Shown: positions 34,510-46,699 of the stretch, piece after piece
Position numbering within the stretch: position 1 is the stretch's first letter
Layout: each line of letters opens with the position of its first letter
Source: Monodelphis domestica
Taxonomy: Eukaryota > Chordata > Mammalia > Didelphimorphia > Didelphidae
NCBI RefSeq assembly: GCF_027887165.1
Contig: NC_077228.1
Span: 110,626,086-110,690,085 of the forward strand
Length of the DNA: 64,000 nucleotides
Reading direction: 5' to 3'
Translations under genes and position numbers: made by a program
Notes under the pieces: model-generated
What the model saw: only the letters and a program-made list of their open reading frames with translations
What the model was told of the DNA's origin: nothing
Database searches by the model: none

Positions 34510-35960
34510 CAGTATCTTATTCTTTCATTCATCCAAAAAATACTTGAATACCTACTATGTGCTAGGGATCATGCACACACCTTTGTGTGGAAAAGTACTT
34601 CATAGTTAACCTAAATCCTTCATGATTGCTTTCCTCTTGCTCTGCCCTTAGTAAAGATGGAGAATAACATGTCACAATCTTCTAAGACTGAAAGATTTTT
34701 TTTTTGCCATTCTTGCCTTCAAGCCTCTGGGATGAATAATTCTCATCTTTGTCATTTTTTTCATGTGGGCTGTATGATTCGTCTGAATTTTCCTCCATCA
34801 CAGTGTTTCTTCTTTGTATCCTTTCATTTTCCCCATTTCACTTCAGAGCCCAAGAATAGGCTCAGAATGTGAATCTGAGGCTGAATTGGGAGGCAAGTTG
34901 CCTTCTGGTTCTTGTTGGAGAGTGAGTCCCTTTAGGGCCAAATCCTTACAAAACTCACAGTGGGAGCAGCCACCCTGTCTATACTTCTCCAGAAAGGAAG
35001 GGAGATGCAAGGGCCAGATCCTTTAGAATATCTGTCCTGTCAGTGTTTTGCCCTAAGGATTAGCTTGATCTGTCAACCTGTGTAGGTTGACCCACTTTCT
35101 AGCTCTTTGTGACCCTCACTGCCTTCTTACATGCCCAGCTGCTATCCAGCAATGTCTATTCTTATGGCTGGTTCATGGGTCCTGAAAGTAAATATAAAAA
35201 AAAAACCCCAAAACAAAACCAAATGCTTTGAAAATGAGCTCCTATCCTCTTGACCATCAGGTCATCGTCACGGGATTGGCTTGACACCCGGGGAAATATC
35301 CTACCTTTTGTTTATGATGAAGAATGATGTCCCCTCCTATTTTTCCCCTCATAGTGAACCCTCCCCTCCTATCACACTCCCAGAGGTCAACTTCCTTCCT
35401 GCTGGTCAGAGGTGAGGGGACATCCTCTCCCTGCTGTGGATGGCTATGATTCATTCCATTTTGGGGAGGGGGGAAGGGAATGTCTATCCTGGTAGTTCTC
35501 CCCTCCTCTACTACAGGAACACCAGGCCAGAGGCTACCCTTTCTCTCTCAACACCTGGACCATCCATCCTAGGACCCTTGGGGACAGCAGTTTCCGAAGG
35601 GCCATTTCCTGCTTTTCCGGCTGTGGGCATTTCAGATTCTCCAGGTCTGATATTACTTCGACTAGCTGAGAGACTTATCTAGTGAGCAAAAATCAGAAGT
35701 GGGAAGGTACTTTTGGGAAAAAAGCTTGGGTCAATCTTGTCTAAGGGTCAGAGTCAGAAAGAGGGTCACCAAATTCTTCAAAGAGGAGTTTGAATCTCAA
35801 ATCAGATATTTGTTGCTCCCAGAATTCAGTTTAATTCCACATTTTTTTTAGTCCTCTGTTACATATAACATATATAATGCAAGGTCCTGTGTGCAAGAAC
35901 ACAACAGACAGAAAATAGCCTCACCTTCCAGAGTTCACATTTTACTAGAAGTTATACTAT
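34510..35960. other. Intergenic stretch without recognised genes
   Basis: Mostly single-copy-looking DNA. I see no exon-like match to known proteins and only weak repeat traces. Confidence 0.4.
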
Positions 35961-36175
35961 GTGCAAAGATCATAGATCATACATTTAGGGCCAGAAGAGA
36001 TCTCAGAAGTCATTTAGTTCTTTATTTTACAGTTGAGGAAATCCCAAGAGATATAAGAATGTCTATAAAGTAATTTAAAAAGAATTAACAACTAGGGGTG
36101 GGGGTAGGGATCTAAGAAAGATCTTATGTAAACTGGTGCCTGCATTGAGCTTTAAAGGATAGTAAGGATCCTAAT

Positions 36176-36428
36176 GGACAGTTAGATGGCTCAGTGGATA
36201 GAGTACTAGGCCTGGGGTCAGGGAGACTCATTTCATGAGTTCAAATCTGGCCTCAGACACTTACTAGCTGAATGACCCTGTGCAAGTCACATTACCCTGC
36301 TTGCCTCAGTTTCCTTGTCTTTAAAATAAGCTGGAGGAGGAAATGGCAAAGCATTCCAGGGTCTTTGCCTTGAAAACCCCAAAATGAGGTAATGAAGAGT
36401 TAGGTGTGAATGAACAAGAAACAACAAA
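36176..36428 (+). repeat. Class 2 tRNA-headed SINE, full length
   Basis: Includes gttagatggctcagtggata (A box), gagttcaaatctggcctcag (B box), tgcctcagtttccttgtctt and the class 2 tail. It splits an older repeat seen at 35960-36170 and 36430-36610. Confidence 0.85.
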
Positions 36429-36831
36429 GGATTCTACCAGGTAGTGGATTAGAAGACAAAGTTTCTAGATATGACAAACTACTGAGCAAATGTATGGAGA
36501 CAGGAGCTAGAATTTCCTGTCTTGGGATCTCCCAGTGGGGAAAGAAGAGTGTGTGAAAAGGAATATTATTAAAGAAGACCAGAAAAGTAGATAGTAATGT
36601 TGTAGAAGGCTTTAAATGCCAAAGATTCATGTACATTTCCCCTCCCCCATTACAACTGGGTTCTTTTTAGTGTGAATAATTAATCCTGTAAAGTGGTCTC
36701 ATTTGAAGTTATGAATATATTTAAAATATGATCATTGGTTCCAACCCCATGGAAATAGATAGTGCTAATCTGAATAATATGATCATTCCACCAAACTCAC
36801 TATAGACATATTTCCTTCATACCATCCTGAA

Positions 36832-36985
36832 ATTTAGATTTGGAACAGACTTTAGAGATTATGTCATCTCATTTTATAGATAGGGAAACCGAGGTTCAGA
36901 AGGTTCAGATGACTTGTTCAGGGTTCTGTAACACAGTTGGAATTTGGATTTAGATTCCCTGGTCCTGAATCTCTTCATCTTCCAC
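36832..36985 (-). repeat. MIR-like SINE
   Basis: Includes ctcattttatagatagggaa, accgaggttcagaaggttca and gatgacttgttcagggttct. Confidence 0.65.
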
Positions 36986-37365
36986 TTACAATGCCAACAC
37001 TGGCAGCAACTACAGGTATCCCTTCCACATTTCCACTTTCTCCATTGTGGTGTTGAGATTTCTTGGATTGACAAAAGAAATTAAATGGGATCATTTGGGG
37101 AGTTTTGCAGAAGTCACAGATAACACAGGAAAGCCATCAGGTGATACAGGAAAAGTTTCGAAACTCAGAAAAGTATTCTTAATCCAAAATTTACAATAAG
37201 GTACTGTAAACACCTTGTTAAAGAAAAAGGGAAAAAAATCTAGATTTCTATGGGGCAAAGGGATAGTCAAAAAATTTTGCAAAGATTTTCCTTATCATGG
37301 AGGTGCAGAACTGTTAACCCCTATGATGTGGTAGGGATATTGTATTTCCTTCATGAAAAAAGAAG

Positions 37366-37602
37366 ATAAAATCATCTTGTGGGGGGGGGGTGGGTGGGTG
37401 GGGAGAGCTGGGTGGCTCAATGGATTGAGAGTCAGGCCTGGAGATGGGAGGTCCTGGGTTCAAATCTGGCCTCAGACACTTCCTAGCTATGTGACCTTGG
37501 GCAAGTCACCTAATCCCCATCTGCTTTGGAACTAATACATATACACAGTATTAATTCCAAGGCAGAAATTAAGGGTTAAAAACAATAAATAAAATCATCT
37601 TG
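37366..37602 (+). repeat. Class 1 SINE with a 14-bp target-site duplication and 5' G-run
   Basis: ATAAAATCATCTTG at 37366-37379 and 37589-37602 flanks the element. Between the duplication and the tRNA head lies ggggggggggtgggtgggtg, an expansion of the usual short G start. Confidence 0.9.
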
Positions 37603-37734
37603 GGGTTGGTTCCCTTTTGCTCTGGGCAATTAGGTTTTAAAAATCTAAAGATCTCCCAGGGCAGGTACATCTAGCTTGGAGGGAGGGAAGTCACCTTGAA
37701 TATTAAATTCAGAGCTGTGATTTAATGGTAAGTT

Positions 37735-38590
37735 CAGCATGTCCCAGGCTGAGCTCATCATCCCTCCCAAACAGGTCCCTCTACTCCCAACTTTCCTGTT
37801 TCTACCATTAACAGAGGTAGGGAGATACTGTCATAATTATTCAGGCTTGAAACCTTGGAGTCATCAGTCACTTATCCCTCTCATCTTTCTCTATTCTATC
37901 TGATGGTTTTCCAGTCCCATTTTTTTTCTTTGAAGTGTCCCTTGTATGTGCTTTCAACCAAGGAATATTTTTTAAGTGACTGTTTTGAGAAGAGTTAATT
38001 GTGCCAGGTTTTGGAGGAGATACAAAGTTTAGATAAAATGATGCTTCTAGAGGACCTCTAGAGGACTGATTTTAATCTCTTTCCTTTAATCTGACTTGTT
38101 TATTGCTGATATACATGTATGTGCACATATATTCCTTTTTAAAAAAAGTTTTAATGCTTTATAGGTGTTTTAAAGATTTTAAAAAATTGGCAATACATGC
38201 CAATAGTTGCTCACCCAGCAGAAACTTCCTTTTTTAACAAAGTTGTAGAATTAAGAAAGATAAAATGTATCTGACACAATGTTTCATTCTGCATTCAGTT
38301 TCCTATCTCTTACTGAGAGACGGAAAGTCAGATACCTCATCTTTAAACATCATTTTTGTTTTACAAATCCTTGGTTTAACAATCTACCATGCCTCCCAAT
38401 CACTTAAAGAATGAAATCTAAATGTCTCTGCACCTTTCCCTCTCTAACATGCCCCCACTTTACCATATTTCAATAGATCTTTGCTTGCATTTGATGTGCT
38501 CCATTCACTGGTGCAGGTAGCAATCCATCTCTACTTTTTTGTGTGATTCCTATTCCCTTCCTTCCATAAATCCTTCAGATGGCACCCACC
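37735..38590 (+). repeat. L2-type LINE fragments around an A/T-rich insertion
   Basis: The segments 37735-37920 (cttgaaaccttggagtcatc) and 38370-38590 (ctctgcacctttccctctct) are L2-like. The part between is a different, unnamed sequence. Confidence 0.55.
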
Positions 38591-39735
38591 CAGTATGCTA
38601 GAGGTCTTCTAAAAAGTGTCCTTATGTCAAAGTTTGTTTGGCCATTTCTCAATAAAAAATACAGTTGTCCATTAATTGACTTCCATTGTTCAGCGTTGAA
38701 CCAGCACCATAATTCAGATTCATATATAGCACCCCCTCTAGGTTTCTACTGTAACTTGCAGTTTCACTTGTTGGATAAGTCACAGGTTGGGAGGAAACAA
38801 TGACAATAACAATTATGACTATTACTGCAACTACTATGACTACAAGTAAAATGATTACTACTAACACTCTTCTTCCTTCTCTTCTTTTCAGGTTCTAAGA
38901 GGTAACTCCTCATCTCTTTGCTGCTAATACTAGAGCTTGAGCCCCAACCAGTGTGCTTTCCTTTAATAATCAACTAGTATATAATATTTAGTTCTAAGCA
39001 AAGGGTTTTACAAACTGCCTTTTGGCATAATGGGGCTGTAGGGGGAGGGGGAACAACAGTAATCAGAAAACATTTCTCCTATTAAACCTATGGAGAATTC
39101 TCTAAAAAATAAACATAATGTTCATGGGAAGAGTGGGCTGAAATTTAGAGTACAGTGGTAGTGGTACATGCATTTAGGCAAAGACAGTGAATAAATCCTG
39201 GTATTATTGTAGGGGCCCTGAAGTTCTTTCCTTCTTTCTAAAATTTTCATTCAGCTCTCCTTGGGTCCATTGCCTGTGCTGGATGGGTTCCTTAGTTAGG
39301 TTTTAGAGTCTGTTTCTCTCAATAACTCTTTTCTCTGATTCTAGGGGTTCTGTTCCCCAAAGTTCCTTCCTCCTGCAAGTGACCTATCTCTCTATATCCT
39401 TGTTTGTTTGAAACGTATGTTTTTGTTTCCTCAGTTGTGTCTCAAACTCTGTCAATGAATTCTTTAACTCTTGGAGTGTCTGATTCTATTGTTAAATCCC
39501 ATGCCCAATGTGAAGAAGATAGGAGAAAAGAATCCCCAAATCCTATTCTCTCCTGCAGGGGGTCTCTTTCATATTGTACTCCAGGAATCTCTTACTTTTG
39601 AACCGTGGAATTTATCTAGAGTTAGGTGTTTAAAACCTATAAGGATCACAAGGTACTAAAATTTACTAATCTATTAAAACCTCATCCTTCCTGACTATAT
39701 AAAATCAGCTAATGTTGGAAATCACATCCCCTATC
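38590..39735. other. Intergenic DNA without recognised features
   Basis: No repeat family or coding match is seen, apart from short A/T-rich tracts. Confidence 0.35.

Positions 39736-39737
<2 letters not shown>

Positions 39738-39777
<40 letters not shown>
39738..39777. repeat. (AC)20 microsatellite
   Basis: A perfect 40-bp AC run. Confidence 0.97.
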
Positions 39778-39779
<2 letters not shown>

Positions 39780-39819
39780 TTATGTAAAATCCCAATGTTT
39801 GAATATGATTATTGAATTT

Positions 39820-40400
39820 TTAAAACTAAATATGATATCTTTTATTTTTATATCACCTTAATTTTTTGCTGTGCAATTCTTCCTTCTCCTAGAGAGCAAT
39901 CTTATATAAGATAGAATATTTTTAAAAGAAAAAAAGAGGGAAGAGAAAAAAAATAACAAAAACTATCAACATGCAAAAAAAATCTAAAAAGATATACAAT
40001 ATTTGTCACTGGTAGACCTTTTATTTCTGCAAAGGAGTTGAGGGGAGTGTCTTCTCATATTTTTTCTTTGGTGCTATGCTTTGTAATTTTGAAATTCATT
40101 TTAAAACAGTTTATTGCTATTATTCTTTCCATTTACATAGCTTCAGTCATTTAAAAATATTGTTTTCTTCAATCTGCTTACTTTATTCTGAATCAGTTCA
40201 TGTCTTTCCATGCTTCTCTATTGATCGTATTGATCATTTATTATTGTGGAGTAATATTCCATTACAATAATATATCATAATTTGTTTAGGCATTCCCCAA
40301 TCAATGAGCATGTTTATTTCCAGTTCTTTGCTACCCAAAAAGTGTTGCTATAAATATTTTGGTGTATATTGAGACTTTTCTTTTTTCTAATGACGTCTGT
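39820..40400 (-). repeat. L1 3' region fragment
   Basis: In reverse orientation, aatatatcataatttgttta, ggcattccccaatcaatgag and gttctttgctacccaaaaag match the L1 3' sequence repeated at 47100-47200. Confidence 0.7.
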
Positions 40401-41869
40401 GGGGAATAGAGTATGGAATTTTCTACTGGGTTCATTAACCTTGACCAAATGAAGAAAAATTTATCATTCCAAGTGGTCTATTAGCAATGCAAATGAAATT
40501 ATCTATACTAAAAGTGAAAATACTAAAGAAAGCAATGGAAATAGATGATATGATGCATCCAGACCTTTAGAACCTGGTTTTGAACAAGAAAGGGAGAGAA
40601 AATTCTCTCTTATTTGGGCATGTTTTTGTTTTTCTTTGTTTCTAAATCTTGTTTATCTAAAGAATGAAAGCTCTTTAGAGAGCAGATTCTTTCTTTGTCT
40701 TTGTATCTTTAGTGACTTGAAAACAACATGTACTTAATAAATATTTATTCAATTGAATTGAAGGATGAGCCAAGAATTGCAGTGGTTTTAGATGTTGCTA
40801 AAAGCTTCTCTTAATTTAGGAGAATCTTCCAATTTGTACATAGAAGTAACTGTCTTCAAAGGACCAATTTCTGTATATCAAAAGGATATATGCAGTGGTG
40901 TGCTGGTAAATGCTTAACGACAGGGGCTGGGAATGTATGCGGGACATGCTTTTAAATTTATTCTTTATTATTAACACTTTTCTAGGTCTAGACAATCAAT
41001 AAAACAATAAATCCAGTGACCTTGACTTATAATTTGTTAATTTTCAAGGTGTAAATGCCCACACTAAAAATGTAACAATTTTTAGATGATTTCAGCACTC
41101 CTCTGAACAGCTTTATATTTTCATAATACTTTTTACTTAAGTACATTATTTCATAGCAAAGTAAAATAGGTATCTACTTTCTATTCCTATTTTTATTGGA
41201 TGAAAGGATAATTTTCCCCAATAGACACATACCATTCTTTTGTTAAGGATATGTGAGTAACTGTGCTCCCTTGCTAGAAGATCCCAAGGTCCATATTTTT
41301 ACTGGATGATTTTTCTTAAGCAGACACTCTTGAACTAATAAATAATTATCCTAACTATAAATAGAATCCTAAATAATGAACTTGATAATAACAGACCTAT
41401 GTTTGTAGGTTTGATATACTATATGGGGAAGTTATTATGTAGTGTTTATGTGACTTTGAATTGTTAATATAAGTTTTTCACTAAACAAAAATAATTTTAC
41501 ACCCTTTTTATCTCATTCAAGTAATGTTGAGTATAAATAAGGAAATTTATTATAGAGAAAGAAATTACATTTTAGTGTCAACAAGATCTCAACTTTTTTT
41601 TTTGTCCAGATTTGAAACTGTATTGGAAATACTTTTCTTTCATTGGAATCTGGCCTATTGGGAGTTTCAAGTTGATTGTCCCATAGAGATTGTCAAAACT
41701 CATTCTCTTTTTCTCCAAATCTCTCTTCTAACCTTCCTTATTTCTGCTCAAGACACTATCATCCTAGTGTCCACATTCATTGTTACATAAATAACAGTGT
41801 ACATATAAGATATACAAAGAGCAGATGGAAGGTAACCTTAGATGGGAGAAGGGGAGGGGGGACCAGTAA

Positions 41870-42750
41870 TGATCTTTGAGAAAGACAGCATTTGAGCTGA
41901 ATCTTGGAGGAAGTAAAATTCTAGAAAGTCATAGTGAAGGGCTTGATGGATATCCCAGGTAAACACACAGAAATGGGAGATGGATTATCAGAAAGGACAA
42001 AACAGCAGATCGCAAGTATGGATAGATCAAAGAGTACAAGGAAGAAAGTGCAAGAAGACTGGAAAGGGAAGGAAGGTGTCAAGCTGTGAAGAACTTTCAA
42101 TACTAAACAAACTCGTTAATATTTGATCTTGGAGGTGATAGGGAGCCTTGAGATCCCCGAATGAGGAGATTGTGTGGAGCCATCATCAGATCTACATGTT
42201 AGGAAAATTGGAAGAGGAATTGGAAGAGACTGAGAGACTATTTAGAAATTTACTGCAGGTAAGAGGAGATGAGGGTCTGAAATAGCGTGGCTGTGGGAGT
42301 GGAAAGAAGAGGATGTATCCAACAACTGGTGTAGAGGTTGAATGACAATATTGGGTAATTGACTGGATATTTACGGTGAGAGGAATCAAGAACAACATCA
42401 AGGCTGTGAGCCTGGGTGATTGGGAGGAGGGCGATGCTCAGCAGTACAAAGGAAGTTCAGAAGAGGGAGGGATTTGGGGGGGAAATGAGCTCTATTTTGC
42501 ACTCACTGAGTTGGAGATGCCTAAAGGGCATCCCTTTCCAATGTCTATTTCAAGTTTGAGTACTGAAAGAAACCAGAGATCCTGAGAAGCAGGGGTGAAA
42601 AGAGAATGTATTCCAGGAGTGGTGGACAGCTTCTGTGAAAAAGTAAAGAGATGGGATAGATGTGTAAGGACCAGCATGAGGGCCAATTTGACTGGACTAT
42701 AGAATGCATGGGAGAGGGGAGAGTAATAGATCAAACAAATGACTTGATAT
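41870..42750 (+). repeat. Old long interspersed repeat, family unresolved
   Basis: The text gagctgaatcttggaggaag, aagaagactggaaagggaag, gatcttggaggtgataggga and atttggggggg aaatgagc belongs to a repeat also seen as shorter pieces at 36430-36610 and 61000-61480. It contains no intact frame. Confidence 0.55.
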
Positions 42751-43061
42751 TTAATCCTTACCGAGCTCCTGCCCTGTCTTAACAGGGGTCTAATTTTCTG
42801 CCTGTTGTATTCATAGATTCAGAAAGTTAGCATGCTATCTTCATATCATTTGTTATATGTAGAATAACATTTTTTTAAAAATGAGTCCAAATTTTCCTGC
42901 ATATAGACATCTACCTTCAGCTATCTACTAGACTTCTTGCTTTCCCAAATCTTCAGAGGTGGTTAGGTAGATGGGATGAGTATTTTGAGTACACTTATCC
43001 TTTAAGAGAAAATGATGTTCATTTGCTTATAAATAAAAATAATCTAAATTATTATTATTAT

Positions 43062-43295
43062 GATGGTATAGTGAATAGAGCACTGGGGCTTGGAATCATC
43101 TTCATGAGGACAAGTCTGGTCTCAGACATTTACTAGCTGTGTGACCCTGGTCAAGTCACATAACTCTGCATCAGTTCCTCATCTGTAAAATGAGCCAGAG
43201 AAGGAAATGGCAAGCCATTCCAGGATCTTTGCCAAGAAAACTCCAAAATGGAGTCACAAGGAGTCAGAAATGACTGAAAGATAACGGAATAACAT
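43062..43295 (+). repeat. Class 2 tRNA-headed SINE
   Basis: Includes gtctcagacatttactagct, ggaaatggcaagccattcca and aaaatggagtcacaaggagt. Confidence 0.85.
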
Positions 43296-43490
43296 TTATT
43301 CATTTGGTTAAATACTTCTTAATTACATGTAAAAAAAGTTTTAAACAATAATTAAATAAAATTTTTGAGTTTCAAATTCTTTGTATTACTCCCTCCTGCC
43401 TCTCTCCCCTCCTCGAGAAGGCAAACAAATTGATATGAATTACCCATGTGAAGTCACACAAAACATATTTCCATATTAGCCATGTTGCAC

Positions 43491-43749
43491 ATAAATAAAA
43501 CAATATATTCTCAGTGATGACCTGGGACAATCCTGAAAGATTTATGATGGGGAATGTCATCCAACATTAGAGAAAGAACTGTTGGAATCAGATGGATGCA
43601 GACCAAAGCACACCATCTTTTACATCAGTATATGTTTTTTTTTGGGGGGGGGGTTGGTTGTGTGTGAGTGTGCCTTTACAATGACCAATATGAAAGTGTG
43701 TTTTGCATGATAATACATTTTTTAAAAATGAGGATAATAAATAAAACAA
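43491..43749 (+). mobile_element. L1 3'-end insertion with a perfect 13-bp target-site duplication
   Basis: ATAAATAAAACAA occurs at 43491-43503 and 43737-43749. Between them is a plus-strand 5'-truncated L1 tail (acctgggacaatcctgaaag, aatgaccaatatgaaagtgt). The surrounding L1 runs on the minus strand. Confidence 0.85.
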
Positions 43750-44934
43750 GACAATAAAAAGAGTAAAAAGATATGCTTCTATCTGTATTCAAAGTTCATC
43801 AGTTTTCTCTCTGAAGGTGGATAGCTTTTTTTAACAGGGGTCCTTTGGGATTATCTTGGGTCATTGTTTTGATAAGAAAAGCTAAATTTGATCACAGTTG
43901 GTCACGCACTATACAGTATTACTGTTACTATGTAGCATGTTCTGGTTCTGCTCACTTTGACAGTGAATCAGTTCATTCATTTAAGTCTTCTTAGGTTTTT
44001 CTGAAACCATCCTATTCTTTGCCACCACAAAAAGAACTGCTAAAAATATTATTATGCATATAGGTCCTTTTCTCTTTCTTTGATATCTTTGAGATACAGA
44101 CCTAATAGTAGTATTTCTGGTAAAAGTTTTATAACCCATTGGGTGTGGTTCCAAACTGGTTGAATTAGTTAAAAACTCCACTAACTGCATTAGTGTTCCA
44201 ACTTTTCCACATCCCCTCCAGTATTTCTCATTTTCTTTTTCTGTCGTGTTAGCCAATCTAATAGGTCTGAGGTGGTATCTCAGAGTTGTGTTAGTGTGCA
44301 TTTCTCTAAATCAGTAGTGGTTTAGAACATTTTTTTTAATGTGACTTTGATTTCTTTTGATAGAACTGAGTCCTTTTGAAAACTGTCTTCTTAAATCTTT
44401 TGATCATTTATCAACCTGGGATTGGCTTTTATTTATTTATTAGACACAGTTACCTATATATTTGAGAAAAGAGGCCTTTATCAAAAAATTTGCTGTAAAA
44501 ATTTTCCCACCAGTTTTTTTTCTTTCTGTTTTTGGCTGTTACTTTTATTTGTGCAAAATCTTTTAAAGTTCATGTAATCAAAAATTTCCATTAGATTCTA
44601 TGATGCTCTCTGTCTTTTATTTGGTCATAAATTCTTTCCTTATCCATAGATATAATGGGTACATTTTTCCATATTATACTTTATGTCTAAATCATTTATC
44701 CATTTTGATTTTATTTTGATATACAGCCATGAGATACTGTCTAGCTTCTGCTAAAATGCTTTCCAGTTTTCCAAGAAATTTTTATCAAATGCTGAATTCT
44801 TCCCCCAAAGTTTGGATATTTGTGTTTACCAAATGACAGATTACAATGATCATTTACTACTGTGTATTGTATACCTAAACTTAATTTTATTGATCCACCA
44901 CCACTTGTTTCTTAGCCATGTTTAGCTAAGAAGG

Positions 44935-45125
44935 TTAAGAAACAGAGTAATGGATCAGTAGTAAATGGCCTTGGGCAAATTACTTAACTCTTTTTGCCTC
45001 AGTTTCTCCATTTATAAAATGATCTAGAGAAGGAAAAGGCAAACCACTCCAGTATTTTTGCCAAGAAAATCCCCAAATAGTCACAAAGACTTGGACACAA
45101 TTGAAAATGACTAAAGAAAAAATGG
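44935..45125 (+). repeat. Class 2 SINE nested in L1, 5' part reduced
   Basis: Includes ccttgggcaaattacttaac, ggaaaaggcaaaccactcca and cacaaagacttggacacaat. The tRNA head is largely missing. Confidence 0.8.
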
Positions 45126-46699
45126 CTTGTCTTGGTGATTACTACTTTTTAATATATTTTGAAATCTTGGACTCCTAAGCTGCCTTCCTTCATGTTTAAG
45201 GTTTTCTTGATATTCTTGACTTTTTGTTCTCCCAGATGAATTTTGTTACTATTTTTTTTAGGTCTATAAAATATTTCTTTGATAGTTTGATTGGTATGGC
45301 ACTGAATAAGTAAATTAACTTAGATAAAATTGTAATTTTTGTTATATTGGCTGGGCCTATCCACAAGCAATTATCCAAATGTTTAGTTCTGTATTTCTGT
45401 AAAAAGTGTTTGCAGTTATGTTCATATAATTCGTGGGTTTATCCTGGTAGGTAGACTCCAAGTATTTTATATTGTCTGTTATTTTAAATTGAATTTCTCT
45501 TTTTATCTCTTTCTGCTGGAATATGTTGGTAATATATAGAAACACTAATGATTTATATGAGTTTATTTTACATTCTGCAACTTTGCTGATTCGATGAATA
45601 TTTAGCTAATTTTCTATGGTTCTCTAAGTTTATCATCATATGTTTCCTTATTTATTGCCTATTTTTATTCCTTCATTTTTTTTTCTTATCTAGTATTTCT
45701 GGGACAATATTGAAGAATAGTGGTGATAATGGATAGCTTTGCTTCTTTCCTGACCTTATTGGCAAGGGTTCAAGTTTATCTCCACTAAAGATAGAGCTTG
45801 CTCTTGGTTTTAGATAGATACTGCTTTTTATTTTAAGAAATGCTCCCATTGATTTCTCTGCTTTTCCAATATATTTATTGATGTAATAATATGATTTTTA
45901 AGGGTTTTGTTGTTATTATGGTCAATTGTATGGATAGTTTTCCTAATATTGGACCACCCCTGCATTCCTGGCATAAATCCTACCTGGTCATAGTTTATGA
46001 CCTTTGTGATATATTGATGTAATCTCCTTGCTATTTATTAAAAAATTTCACACAGATATTCATTAAGGAAATCCATCTATACTTTTCTTTCTGTCTTTGT
46101 TATCCCTGGTTTAGGTATCAAAATAATATTTCTGTCATAAATTTGGTGGGACTCCATCTTTGCCTATTTTATCAAGTAGTTTTTATAGTATTGGAGTTGT
46201 TCTTTAAACTTTTGGTAGAATTCACTTATAAATCCATTTGGTCTTGGGATTTTTCCTTAGATAACTTGTTGATGGCTTGTTCAATTTTTTTTTCTAATAT
46301 AAGTTTAAGTATTCTGTTTCTTCTGTTAATCTGGATAGTTTATATTTTTGTAACTACTTATCCATTTCACTTAGATTGTCAGATTTACTATCATTGCTTT
46401 AATTTTATTTTCATTGTTGGTACATTTGTCCTTTTTTATTTTTGATGTTTATAATTTAGTTTTTTTCTTTTTAAAAATCTGATTAATCAATTATTTCTCT
46501 AATTTATTCTTTTCCTCCCCACATAAAAACAGCTTCTAGCTTTTTTTTTTTATTAGTTCAATGTTTTAACTCTCAGTTTTGTTAACCCCTCCTTTGATTT
46601 TCAGGATTTCCATTTTGGTGTTTAATTGGAGATAAAATTTTTTTTCTAGGTTTTTTAAAACTAAAATTGATCTGCTTTTTTATACAAAATTTTAAACTC

